26,313 nucleotides of DNA from NCBI GenBank assembly GCA_025449775.1, contig JANWIS010000013.1, forward strand, positions 1 through 26,313, written 5' to 3'. A model generated the notes under the pieces. That model did not search any database and was not told the origin of the DNA. It saw only the letters and a list, made by a program, of their open reading frames with translations. The DNA is from Ignavibacteriaceae bacterium (lineage in GTDB: Bacteria > Bacteroidota > Ignavibacteria > Ignavibacteriales > Ignavibacteriaceae). Positions 7,038-14,780 of the stretch are shown piece by piece; within the stretch, counting starts at the first letter, position 1, and each line of letters opens with the position of its first letter. The position numbers were made by a program, and so were the translations under genes.

Positions 7038-8068
7038 TTTCACCTAAAAAACTTCTGATTGTAAGAACTGACAGGATTGGTGATGTTGTTCTGTCTTTAC
7101 CTATGGCTGAATTGGTGAAACGAAAATATCCTGATTGTATCGTTGAATACTTTGTAAGAAAATACACAAGTTCACTTCTGGAGAATAATCCTTTCATAGA
7201 CGATGTTGTGATTGCAATCGAAGAAAATAATAAGCTGCACTTCAATGAAAATTTACTCCTAATAAAATCAAAAGGTTTTGATACTTGCATTGTAGTTAAC
7301 CCGACTTTTATGATTTCTCTGATGATGTTCTTTGCTCGCATTACAAACCGTATCGGTACCGGTTACAGGTGGTACTCCTTCCTGTTCAATATAAAAGTTT
7401 TTGAACATCGCAAATATGCTGAACGGCACGAGCTTGAATATAATCTCAATCTTTTAAAAAAGTTAGGAATTGATGACGGGGATTTATCAACCAAAATTAA
7501 TTTCAATCTATATGTGAAAATTGAAAACACAGAAACGATAAACAGGATGTTAAAAGAAAAGCGTATTGATCTGAACCATAAAATTGTAATTGTTCATCCG
7601 GGAAGCGGAGGCAGTTCGGTTGATCTTCCAAAAGAAAAATTAATAGAGCTCACAAAAAGTTTAAGCTCTCTGGAAAATGTATCTGTAATCATTACAGGAA
7701 ATAAAAATGAAGCAGTGCTTTGCAAAGAGTTCGAAGTGAACAAATCAATTATAAACTTTGCAGGTGAGCTTGATCTGCCAATGTTGAAAGCATTAATAAA
7801 TAAAGCAGATCTTTTCATTTCAAATTCTACCGGACCAATGCACATTGCTGCTGCTTTGGGTGTTTATGTCATTGGATTTTTCCCAAATATTTTGTCGTGT
7901 TCACAAAAAAGATGGGGACCGTATACAGATAAAATGACAATTTTCAGTCCGACAATTGATTGCAACAATTGTACACGTCAACAATGTGAAAAAATAGATT
8001 GCATGAATAGCATTGATATTGGCAGAGTATTTGACGAGACTAAAAGCGTATTGAAAAATTTGAATTAA
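7034..8068 (+). CDS. Glycosyltransferase family 9 (heptosyltransferase-like)
   Basis: This 344-residue cytoplasmic or peripheral enzyme of the ADP-heptose:LPS heptosyltransferase family has a GT-B fold. The N-terminal signature LLIVRTDRIGDVVLSLP (about 7-23) and the donor-site segment VIVHPGSGG (about 187-195), then FISNSTGPMHIAAALG (about 258-273), are diagnostic of GT9. A C-terminal cysteine set, C310-x2-C313-x4-C318-x4-C323, ends in the usual CMNSI-type tail; a similar Cys motif occurs in other GT9 proteins and may bind metal. The likely role is adding heptose or a related sugar to the LPS core, which fits the lptE gene upstream. The exact donor and acceptor are not determined. It overlaps mpg by 4 bases and is followed 14 bases later by the DUF3108 gene. 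Confidence 0.88.
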   Translation: MISPKKLLIVRTDRIGDVVLSLPMAELVKRKYPDCIVEYFVRKYTSSLLENNPFIDDVVIAIEENNKLHFNENLLLIKSKGFDTCIVVNPTFMISLMMFFARITNRIGTGYRWYSFLFNIKVFEHRKYAERHELEYNLNLLKKLGIDDGDLSTKINFNLYVKIENTETINRMLKEKRIDLNHKIVIVHPGSGGSSVDLPKEKLIELTKSLSSLENVSVIITGNKNEAVLCKEFEVNKSIINFAGELDLPMLKALINKADLFISNSTGPMHIAAALGVYVIGFFPNILSCSQKRWGPYTDKMTIFSPTIDCNNCTRQQCEKIDCMNSIDIGRVFDETKSVLKNLN

Positions 8069-8082
8069 ATCGGAGCAATAAA

Positions 8083-8880
8083 ATGTTTTTTTTAAGAGGA
8101 TTGTATGTTTTTTCAATCATCGTTTTGTACAGTTTTCTGGTCATTCCTCAAACTTCATCATCAGAAAATGAATTCAGGAAACTGGAAAACAAAGCTTTCA
8201 AAGAAGGTGAAAAGTTAACCTTCGATGTAAACTATGGTTTTGTTACTGCAGGAATTGCTGTAATGGAAATTCCAAGGATCAAAAAAATTTCCGGTCGCAA
8301 TGCATACCACGTTACTTTTGAAGTTAATTCTGTTCCCAGCTTCGATATGTTTTATAAAGTAAGGGACCGTTATGAAACTTATCTCGATGTTGAAGGAATG
8401 TTTCCATGGAGATTTGAACAGCATATTAGAGAAGGCGGATATACAAGAGATTTTTCTGCATTCTTTGATCACAGGAAAGGTAAAGCAAAAACGAGTGAGG
8501 GTGAGTATGAAATTCCGCTTTATGTAAATGATATCGTCTCTGCTTTTTATTATGCCAGAACATTTGATTATTCAAATATGAAAGTGAACGATCTTATCCA
8601 GCTTAAAAATTTTTATAAAAATAAAGTTTACGACCTTGATGTAAAATATTTGGGGAAAGAAGTTATCGAAGTTCCTGCAGGAAAATTTGAATGCCTTGTT
8701 ATTGAACCGTTAGTCAAAGAAGGCGGACTTTTTAAACACGAAGGAAATATTATCATCTGGCTGACAAATGACACTCTGAAAATGCCTGTTAAAGTAAGAA
8801 CCAAAGTTGTAATCGGATATGTGGAAGCAAAATTGAACAAGTATGAAGGACTTGCCGGCGAATTAAAATCCAAGCGATAA
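8083..8880 (+). CDS. Exported DUF3108 domain protein
   Basis: This 265-residue protein has an N-terminal signal sequence (about residues 5-24) and then a single DUF3108-type beta-rich domain. Recognisable pieces are FKEGEKLTFDVNYGFVTAGIAVMEI, the FYKVRDRYETYLD segment, FPWRFEQHIREGGY, and the late LTNDTLKMPVKVRTKVVIGYVEAKL. Each is the usual landmark of the family, which is found in the periplasm or outer membrane of Bacteroidota, Chlorobi and Proteobacteria and has no established biochemical function. GGAG at 8072-8075 lies 7 bases before the ATG. It is the last gene of the run and is followed directly by a terminator. The link to LPS or surface glycan genes upstream suggests an envelope-biogenesis role, which is inference. 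Confidence 0.82.
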   Translation: MFFLRGLYVFSIIVLYSFLVIPQTSSSENEFRKLENKAFKEGEKLTFDVNYGFVTAGIAVMEIPRIKKISGRNAYHVTFEVNSVPSFDMFYKVRDRYETYLDVEGMFPWRFEQHIREGGYTRDFSAFFDHRKGKAKTSEGEYEIPLYVNDIVSAFYYARTFDYSNMKVNDLIQLKNFYKNKVYDLDVKYLGKEVIEVPAGKFECLVIEPLVKEGGLFKHEGNIIIWLTNDTLKMPVKVRTKVVIGYVEAKLNKYEGLAGELKSKR

Positions 8881-8903
8881 TAAAATTAATTCATTTATTT
8901 TTA

Positions 8904-8929
8904 AGGGAGCTTTGACTCCCTATTTTTTT
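8904..8929 (+). terminator. Rho-independent terminator after the DUF3108 gene
   Basis: A 6-bp perfect stem (AGGGAG 8904-8909 with CTCCCT 8916-8921) closes a 6-base loop and is followed by seven consecutive T residues (8923-8929). It lies 24 bases after the DUF3108 stop and before the next promoter, so it probably ends the long envelope transcription unit. Confidence 0.8.
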
Positions 8930-8950
8930 ATTATTCATTTTTTAATTTGT

Positions 8951-8958
8951 TATCTTTG
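8951..8958 (+). promoter_or_regulatory. Bacteroidota-type -7 promoter element (TAtcTTTG)
   Basis: TATCTTTG matches the TAnnTTTG -7 box used by the primary sigma factor of Bacteroidota exactly. It stands between the terminator and the ATG at 8994, giving a leader of about 30 bases. I do not see a well-placed TTTG -33 box about 18-21 bases upstream, so the call rests on one element plus location. Confidence 0.5.
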
Positions 8959-8993
8959 CTTCAAATAAAGATGAATGATAATCCAAAATAATA

Positions 8994-9983
8994 ATGGAAG
9001 ATTTTAACAAAGAAGATAACCAACCCGATCCTGAACAAGGTAGTGAAATAGGAAACAACAAGGATCTTTACTCGCCTTACCCGGTAATTTCGCCGATTGC
9101 TGCAGCGTTCCTGGGATTGGTTGGTGGATTTATTCTTTACCAGTTTTTAGGCGGCTTGCTCACATTGTTAATATTCGGTTTCGAACTTGAAGCAGCTCCT
9201 GTTAACGGGTTGAGATTAATTACAATAGCAGGACAAGTTCTTTTTATTATGTTGCCTGCTTTACTATTTAGTAAATGGATATACGGAGATGTTTCAAAAA
9301 TCATTTTACTCAAACTGCCCAGATGGAATGAATTATTATTATTCGTAATTGGAATCGTCATACTTACGCCGATGTTGCAAAGTTTTCTGTACATCCAGAA
9401 TTATTTTGTGGAACAATGGGCTGCATCTTCACCGTTTATTTCAACAATAAAAACTTTTCTAGACTCTCTAAACGAACTGATTGAAAAAACTTTCGGCAAC
9501 CTGATGCGTGCACAGAATGTTCCGGAAATGCTGCTGGTTATAATTACTATATCAGTAATCCCGGCAATAAGTGAAGAATTACTTTTCAGAGGTTACATAC
9601 AACGCAGTTTTGAATTTAAGCTGAAACCATATCTTGCAGCATTAATCACAGCGGTTTTCTTTGCCGCTTATCATTTCAATCCATACGGTATAATTCCCTT
9701 AATAATTTTAGGATTCTATTTTGGGTTTGCAGCTTATTCCAGTCAATCCATTATAATTCCGGTCATACTTCATTTTCTGAATAATTTTATAGCAGTTATA
9801 CTTTATTTTACTTTTGGTGATGATGAACTGATTCAAAGCGATGTTGTTGATCCTGCATCTTTGAATATGAATATTTTATACTTCTCTGCAATGCTTTCTC
9901 TGTTTCTTGTACTGATATTTTTTATAAAAAAATATTATAAGAAGATTAAACCATCCGGGAGTATAAATGCCGGTTTGTCCTAA
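8994..9983 (+). CDS. CPBP-family intramembrane metalloprotease
   Basis: This 329-residue polytopic membrane protein belongs to the CPBP (CAAX protease and bacteriocin-processing, Abi) family. About 30 polar N-terminal residues are followed by roughly eight hydrophobic segments. All three conserved motifs are seen: EELLFR (E194, E195, R199), FFAAYH (H227) and HFLNN (H260, N264), which form the glutamate-base/metal site of intramembrane proteases such as Rce1. The bacterial substrates are generally unknown; roles include peptide maturation and self-immunity. Nothing here identifies a bacteriocin, so a general envelope role is more likely. It is first in its transcription unit. Its last 17 bases overlap the next gene, whose ribosome-binding site (GGGAG, 9957-9961) lies inside this coding region. 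Confidence 0.9.
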   Translation: MEDFNKEDNQPDPEQGSEIGNNKDLYSPYPVISPIAAAFLGLVGGFILYQFLGGLLTLLIFGFELEAAPVNGLRLITIAGQVLFIMLPALLFSKWIYGDVSKIILLKLPRWNELLLFVIGIVILTPMLQSFLYIQNYFVEQWAASSPFISTIKTFLDSLNELIEKTFGNLMRAQNVPEMLLVIITISVIPAISEELLFRGYIQRSFEFKLKPYLAALITAVFFAAYHFNPYGIIPLIILGFYFGFAAYSSQSIIIPVILHFLNNFIAVILYFTFGDDELIQSDVVDPASLNMNILYFSAMLSLFLVLIFFIKKYYKKIKPSGSINAGLS

Positions 9984-10323
9984 CTGTAATTATGAATATG
10001 TATCCGGTATAGTTATTTGTCCGGATTGTGATATTCCATTGGTCGATGAAGAAGAATTTAAGAAATATTCTGAGCTCTCTCAGGATGATTGGGTTCTGGT
10101 TTATACTTCACAAAATAAAATAGAAGCAGAAATGTTTAAAGCGTACCTGGAGAATGCAGGAATTTCAGTTACACTTCTTTCACAAATTGATTCCAGTTTC
10201 CCGGCTCCCGGTAACCTTTCAATTATAAAACTGATGGTAATAAAATCGGATGTTCAGGAAGCAATAGAATTTATTCAGGCATCAAGGTTAAATGAATCCA
10301 ACCCGGAAGAGAATGACGCTTAA
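9967..10323 (+). CDS. Zinc-ribbon plus DUF2007 (putative signal-transducing) small protein
   Basis: This 118-residue soluble protein has an N-terminal zinc ribbon with CPNC and CPDC knuckles (C4, C7, C18, C21) and a DUF2007 domain from about residue 43. The latter is recognised by the sequence WVLVYTSQNKIEAEMFKAYL, the following 'LENAGI' turn, and LMVIKSDVQEAIEFI. DUF2007 is a small ferredoxin-like fold described only as a putative signal-transducing domain; no reaction is known. The protein is embedded between a membrane protease and CdsA: it overlaps the first by 17 bases and the second by 32 (or 11 if the later start is used), so the three are almost certainly co-translated. That arrangement suggests a metal-responsive or adaptor role at the membrane, which is inference. 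Confidence 0.82.
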   Translation: MPVCPNCNYEYVSGIVICPDCDIPLVDEEEFKKYSELSQDDWVLVYTSQNKIEAEMFKAYLENAGISVTLLSQIDSSFPAPGNLSIIKLMVIKSDVQEAIEFIQASRLNESNPEENDA

Positions 10324-11134
10324 AGAAAATTCAAAAAGGGTGATCGTTGCTTTAATTGCAATTCCTCTTATTCTTATTGCTGTTTATCTTGGAAAGTTTT
10401 TCTTCTTTGGTTTTGTGGTTAGCATCAGCTTAATGGCCTATTATGAATTTTGCCAGCTTGTAAAGAATAAAAATGCAAATGCTAATCTGTTCATCGGAAG
10501 TTTTTTTATCCTTCTTTTATTAATAAATCAGTACCGGCATTTTATAGATGTTTCTGTAATAATAATTATCGCTTCACTTGTATTATTAATTACAGAACTT
10601 TTCCGGAATAAAGGTTCTGCGATAATTAATCTCGGTTCAACATTTTTGGGAATATTTTACATCGGAATTTTTTCAACAACATTTATCGCTTTACGAGAAT
10701 TTTATCCTTCGATTAATGAATTATACATCCGTGGTGCATATCTTGTTTTTTCTGTTCTTGCCTCAATCTGGATGGGAGACTCAGCCGCATATTACGGTGG
10801 AACAGCATTAGGAAGGCATAAATTATTCCCACGTGTAAGTCCAAAGAAAAGCTGGGAAGGAGCAATTTTTGGTTTTATTTTTTCATTGCTAACTCTGATT
10901 TTAGCTAAACTATTTGTACTGGATTTTTTGAATTGGCATGATGGGATCATAATTGGAATTATTATTGGAATTATCGGGCAGGTTGGAGATCTGGTTGAAT
11001 CTTTATTTAAAAGAGATTCAGCTGTAAAGGATTCGTCTGCTTTAATTCCCGGTCACGGAGGATTTTTTGACAGGTTCGATTCACTGTTTTTTAGTGCACC
11101 TGTAATCTGGCTTTATCTCAGGTATCTAAGCTGA
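10292..11134 (+). CDS. cdsA: Phosphatidate cytidylyltransferase CdsA
   Basis: This 280-residue integral membrane enzyme makes CDP-diacylglycerol from phosphatidate and CTP, the branch point for all phospholipids. About eight hydrophobic segments cover the chain. Family motifs are SPKKSWEGAIFGF and, near the C-terminus, the full CdsA signature from SLFKR through KDSS to PGHGGFFDRFD, including the catalytic and metal-binding aspartates. Two starts are possible: ATG 10292 (MNPTRKR, AAGG just upstream) and ATG 10313 (MTLKEN, GGAAG just upstream). I keep the longer one but cannot decide. Either start lies inside the DUF2007 gene, so translation is coupled. Confidence 0.95.
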   Translation: MNPTRKRMTLKENSKRVIVALIAIPLILIAVYLGKFFFFGFVVSISLMAYYEFCQLVKNKNANANLFIGSFFILLLLINQYRHFIDVSVIIIIASLVLLITELFRNKGSAIINLGSTFLGIFYIGIFSTTFIALREFYPSINELYIRGAYLVFSVLASIWMGDSAAYYGGTALGRHKLFPRVSPKKSWEGAIFGFIFSLLTLILAKLFVLDFLNWHDGIIIGIIIGIIGQVGDLVESLFKRDSAVKDSSALIPGHGGFFDRFDSLFFSAPVIWLYLRYLS

Positions 11135-11155
11135 AAGAAATATTTTAATTAATAA

Positions 11156-12448
11156 ATGAAGACAAGAGAAAAAGTAAGCGTAATAACTTTAGGCTGTGCT
11201 AAGAACACAGTTGATTCAGAAAGACTGCTAAGGCAATTACAGCTTAATAATCTTGATTTACGGTCAAACCCAACAGAAGCTGATACCGTTATTATCAACA
11301 CTTGCGGATTTATTGATGCTGCAAAGGAAGAATCGGTGAACACAATTCTTTCTGCGGTAGCAAATAAAAATTCAGGATTAATAAAAAGAGTTTTTGTTGC
11401 AGGATGTCTTTCAAGCAGGTATAAAGAAGATCTTCAAAAAGAAATTCCTGAAGTTGATATATTTTTTGGAACTGAAGATTATGAACGGATTATTCAGGAA
11501 CTTGGCGGGGAATTAAAAAAAAATCTTCTTGGAGAAAGAGTAATATCAACTCCTTCACACACAGCATATCTAAAAATATCCGAAGGCTGTGATCACCCTT
11601 GCTCATTTTGTGCAATCCCGATAATGAGAGGATTGCATCGTTCAAGACCAATCGAAGAACTTGTTGAAGAAACAAAATTCCTCGCTGCAAACAATACTAA
11701 AGAATTAGTGATCATTGCACAGGATACAACCGATTATGGAAAAGATCTTTACTCTAAAAAAAATATCGCGGAACTTGTTAACAGGTTGAGTGAGATCAAT
11801 GGAATTGAATGGATCCGGCTGATGTACGCTTATCCATCCCGCTTCCCTCTTGAACTGATTGATGAAATTAAAAACAATGATAAAGTCTGCAAATATCTGG
11901 ACATTCCGCTTCAACATATCTCTGATAAAATTCTTAAATCAATGCGAAGAGGAATTTCAAGCAGGCAAACAAAAGAATTATTATACAAACTGAGAGAAAA
12001 AATTCCTGATTTAGTTTTGAGGACTACATTTATTATCGGTTATCCGGGAGAAACAGAAAGCGAGTTCGAAGAGTTATGTAATTTTGTTGAAGATATTAAA
12101 TTCGAAAGGATGGGAACATTTACTTATTCGCAGGAAGAAAACACTTTCAGCTATGATCTTGGTGATCCGGTTCCCGCTGAACTGAAAAAAGAAAGATTAG
12201 GCAGATTAATGGAAATTCAAAGGGAAATATCAGCCGATCAGAACAATAATTTAATAGACAAGGAACTAAAAGTATTAGTTGAAGCTAAGGAAGGGGATTT
12301 TTATATTGGACGCACTTACAGAGATGCACCTGAGATTGACGGTGAAGTGATTCTTTCAACTGGTGATGATGAACTTTTAGAAGGTAATTTTTATTCGGCA
12401 AAGATTTACGATAGTAACGAATACGATCTTTTTGCAAAGGTAAAATAA
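11156..12448 (+). CDS. rimO: Ribosomal protein S12 methylthiotransferase RimO
   Basis: This 430-residue radical-SAM methylthiotransferase adds a 2-methylthio group to the conserved aspartate of ribosomal protein S12. The N-terminal domain carries the auxiliary-cluster cysteines C14 (TLGCAKN), C50 (NTCGF) and C84 (VAGC). The radical-SAM cluster cysteines are C145, C149 and C152 (SEGCDHPCSFCAIP), followed by RGLHRSRP, which is the RimO rather than MiaB form. A C-terminal TRAM domain occupies about the last 65 residues. Length and motif order are normal. No good Shine-Dalgarno is seen before the ATG 21 bases after cdsA. Confidence 0.96.
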   Translation: MKTREKVSVITLGCAKNTVDSERLLRQLQLNNLDLRSNPTEADTVIINTCGFIDAAKEESVNTILSAVANKNSGLIKRVFVAGCLSSRYKEDLQKEIPEVDIFFGTEDYERIIQELGGELKKNLLGERVISTPSHTAYLKISEGCDHPCSFCAIPIMRGLHRSRPIEELVEETKFLAANNTKELVIIAQDTTDYGKDLYSKKNIAELVNRLSEINGIEWIRLMYAYPSRFPLELIDEIKNNDKVCKYLDIPLQHISDKILKSMRRGISSRQTKELLYKLREKIPDLVLRTTFIIGYPGETESEFEELCNFVEDIKFERMGTFTYSQEENTFSYDLGDPVPAELKKERLGRLMEIQREISADQNNNLIDKELKVLVEAKEGDFYIGRTYRDAPEIDGEVILSTGDDELLEGNFYSAKIYDSNEYDLFAKVK

Positions 12449-12465
12449 TTTTTAGGAGGAATGAA

Positions 12466-13743
12466 ATGAAAAAAATAATTTTATCAGCAATATTGATTTT
12501 CACCGGGATAAGTACTCCCCAATCTGATGATTATTCCGAGACTCCTGTTAACAGAGTAAAATATTACCAGGATTTTATAGGCTTTAAAGGAGCGAAAGGC
12601 AAAACCAGGCTGGATGTTTACCTACAGGTTCCATACGATGCAGTTCAATTTATAAAAACCGGGCAGGGATTTGAAGCTTCATATTCACTCACAGTTTCTA
12701 TCTTTGATGAGAGCAAGGAAAATCTTATAACTGAAAAAATATGGAATGAAAAAATCATTGCAATAAGTTATGAACAGACTACATCTCCTGATAATTTTAA
12801 TCTCAGCCATCGTTCCTTCGAAATAAGTCCCGGTGTTTATTCTTTCAAAACTTCTTTGCTGGATAAAGATTCAAAAAACGAATACAGTTCGGAGAATACA
12901 TTTTTGGTTAAAGATTTCAACTCAAGCCCCTCAATGAGTGACGTGATGTTAATCTCAAAGAAAACTATTGTAGAAGGAAACACGAAAATTATTCCGAATG
13001 TATCTAGGAATATTGTTTCTGATCGTGATGAACTCTCTGCATTCTTTGAAATTTATTCTGACACTTCAACATCATTCACAGTCAACTATGAAATTATTGA
13101 TGAAAAAGATAATGTAGTTTACGATTCAGCGCAGAAAGTGGAAGTTAAATCCGGAAATAACCAGGTGTTCAATGCAATTGATTCATTAACACTTAACCTT
13201 GGAAATTATTTACTCAGAGTTTCCCTGATTAGTTCAGATGGAAAATTATCGGGTTTATCTAAAAAGTCATTTGTATCACGATGGTTTGGTGTTCCTAATA
13301 GCATTACTGACCTCGATAAATCTGTTGATCAGCTAATCTATATTGCCAACCCGGAAGATCTTGATTACATCAATGCATCCGACGGACGTTTGGAAAAAGC
13401 AAAGCGTTTCGTTGCATTCTGGAAAAAATATGATTCGAATCCTGCTGATGAATATAACCCGGTCTTCAATGAGTATTTTAACCGGATAGCTTATGCAAAT
13501 GAAAACTTCACAACATATTCGCTTGAAGGCTGGAGATCCGATCGGGGCATGGTTCTTGTAATTCTTGGGGTTCCTGATAATATAGATCGACATCCTTTTG
13601 AGTATTATGCAAAACCGTACGAAGTCTGGCAGTACTACAGTCTCAACCGAAGTTTTTTGTTTGTAGATAATTCTGGCTTTGGTGATTACAGGTTATCTCC
13701 CGATACACCGCTTTATGGTGATCTTTACAGGTTCAGATATTAA
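12466..13743 (+). CDS. Secreted GWxTD-domain protein
   Basis: This 425-residue exported protein has a signal peptide (about 1-19). An Ig-like beta-sandwich-rich middle (about 30-275) is followed by a C-terminal GWxTD domain (about 285-425). The signature is seen as EGWRSDRGMVLVILGVPD, with G355, W356 and D359; the Thr of the name is Ser here. Downstream come PYEVWQYY and FLFVDNSGFGDYRL, which are typical. GWxTD domains are confined largely to Bacteroidota, Chlorobi/Ignavibacteria, Acidobacteria and relatives, and have no known activity. A strong Shine-Dalgarno (AGGAGG 12454-12459) lies 6 bases before the ATG at 12466; a nearer ATG at 12461 is out of frame. A strong terminator follows, so it ends the unit started at 8951. 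Confidence 0.88.
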   Translation: MKKIILSAILIFTGISTPQSDDYSETPVNRVKYYQDFIGFKGAKGKTRLDVYLQVPYDAVQFIKTGQGFEASYSLTVSIFDESKENLITEKIWNEKIIAISYEQTTSPDNFNLSHRSFEISPGVYSFKTSLLDKDSKNEYSSENTFLVKDFNSSPSMSDVMLISKKTIVEGNTKIIPNVSRNIVSDRDELSAFFEIYSDTSTSFTVNYEIIDEKDNVVYDSAQKVEVKSGNNQVFNAIDSLTLNLGNYLLRVSLISSDGKLSGLSKKSFVSRWFGVPNSITDLDKSVDQLIYIANPEDLDYINASDGRLEKAKRFVAFWKKYDSNPADEYNPVFNEYFNRIAYANENFTTYSLEGWRSDRGMVLVILGVPDNIDRHPFEYYAKPYEVWQYYSLNRSFLFVDNSGFGDYRLSPDTPLYGDLYRFRY

Positions 13744-13765
13744 GATAATCATCTTTTGAAATTAT

Positions 13766-13794
13766 GGTGAACAAAACCTGTTCACCTTTTATTT
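13766..13794 (+). terminator. Rho-independent terminator after the GWxTD gene
   Basis: An 8-bp perfect stem (GGTGAACA 13766-13773 with TGTTCACC 13779-13786) encloses a 5-base loop and is followed by TTTTATTT. It lies 22 bases after the stop codon of the GWxTD gene and is one of the clearest hairpins in the window. Confidence 0.85.
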
Positions 13795-13814
13795 AGTTCA
13801 TCTGCTGAAAATAA

Positions 13815-14780
13815 ATGATACTTACCGTAACTGTAAATCCACTTCTTGAGCGACGATATTATTATAATAAACTTGATCTGTCTGCTGTAAACCGTGATGG
13901 AAAATTAATTATCAAAGCAGGCGGAAAGGGAATAAATGTAAACCGTCAGTTGAATAAATTTGGCATTCCAAACTCTGCAATGATTTTTACCGGCGGTACA
14001 AATGGAAAATTAATGCGTGAAGCTCTACGTAACGAAAAAATTATTTTTACCGATATTCAGATTAAAAGTGAAACAAGAGATGCTTCAATAATTATTGATG
14101 AATCATCAAACCGGACTTATTCATTCTTTGGTAACAATCCTTCTGTTTCATCTGATGAAGCTGAAAGTTTTATTTTTAAAATGGAAAAAGCAATCCAGAC
14201 TTGTGAGATAGTTGTTTTTTCCGGAAGCTCACCTTATTCTGAAGCAGATTTAATTTTCACTGAAGGAATAAAAATTGCAAACAAGCTCGATAAAATTTCA
14301 ATCTGTGATACTTATGGAAAACATCTTGAGCAGAATTTGAAATTATCGCCGACTATAGTTCATAATAATGTTGATGAAATTAATTTATCTCTTGGATTAA
14401 TGCTTAATGATGAAACCAGCCAAATTGAATTGTTAAAAACCTTTTATGAATATGGAATTAAACAAGCTTTCATTACAGATTCCGGCAAAGCATTCTATGC
14501 GTCGAATTTTGACTTTCATTATAGAACAACTCTTCCCGAGATTAAAACAATTGATTCTACAGGAAGCGGTGATGCTTTCGTTGCGGGAATAATTTATGGA
14601 TGGAACAAAAAATTAAATTTTGAAGAACAACTTCAATTCGCTTCAGCATCGGGTATTTGTAATGCAAAATCTTTGGAAGTTTGTGATGTAAATATCGATG
14701 ACGCATTTTTAACAGCTAAAAAAGTAATTGTTGAACCGGTCGGTAAGAAAATTAAAACCGTAAATGATTCACATCATTAA
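13815..14780 (+). CDS. PfkB-family sugar kinase (1-phosphofructokinase/tagatose-6-phosphate kinase type)
   Basis: This 321-residue ribokinase-fold kinase phosphorylates a sugar or sugar phosphate using ATP. The opening MILTVTVNPLLERRY, the substrate-binding GGKGINV (36-42) and the anion-hole/catalytic TGSGD (249-253, base D253) are the PfkB signatures of the FruK/LacC/PfkB-2 subgroup. Family members convert fructose-1-phosphate or fructose-6-phosphate to the bisphosphate, or act on tagatose-6-phosphate. No PTS or transporter genes are nearby to fix the substrate, so the exact reaction is open. The start lies only about 28 bases after the terminator hairpin, leaving little room for a promoter. 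The final 17 bases overlap the ATG of the Omp85-type gene, an unexpected coupling of a cytoplasmic kinase to an outer-membrane protein. Confidence 0.85.
   Translation: MILTVTVNPLLERRYYYNKLDLSAVNRDGKLIIKAGGKGINVNRQLNKFGIPNSAMIFTGGTNGKLMREALRNEKIIFTDIQIKSETRDASIIIDESSNRTYSFFGNNPSVSSDEAESFIFKMEKAIQTCEIVVFSGSSPYSEADLIFTEGIKIANKLDKISICDTYGKHLEQNLKLSPTIVHNNVDEINLSLGLMLNDETSQIELLKTFYEYGIKQAFITDSGKAFYASNFDFHYRTTLPEIKTIDSTGSGDAFVAGIIYGWNKKLNFEEQLQFASASGICNAKSLEVCDVNIDDAFLTAKKVIVEPVGKKIKTVNDSHH

Noticed and set aside
6913..7341. 142-codon minus-strand open frame spanning the mpg/GT9 junction
   Set aside because: It lies opposite two well-supported genes, has no recognisable domain, and its composition is that of a complementary-strand shadow.
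7961..8002. C-terminal cysteine cluster of the GT9 enzyme as a novel metal site
   Set aside because: A similar Cys pattern ending in CM is, as far as I recall, found in other GT9 family members, so it is noted in the gene entry and not claimed as new.
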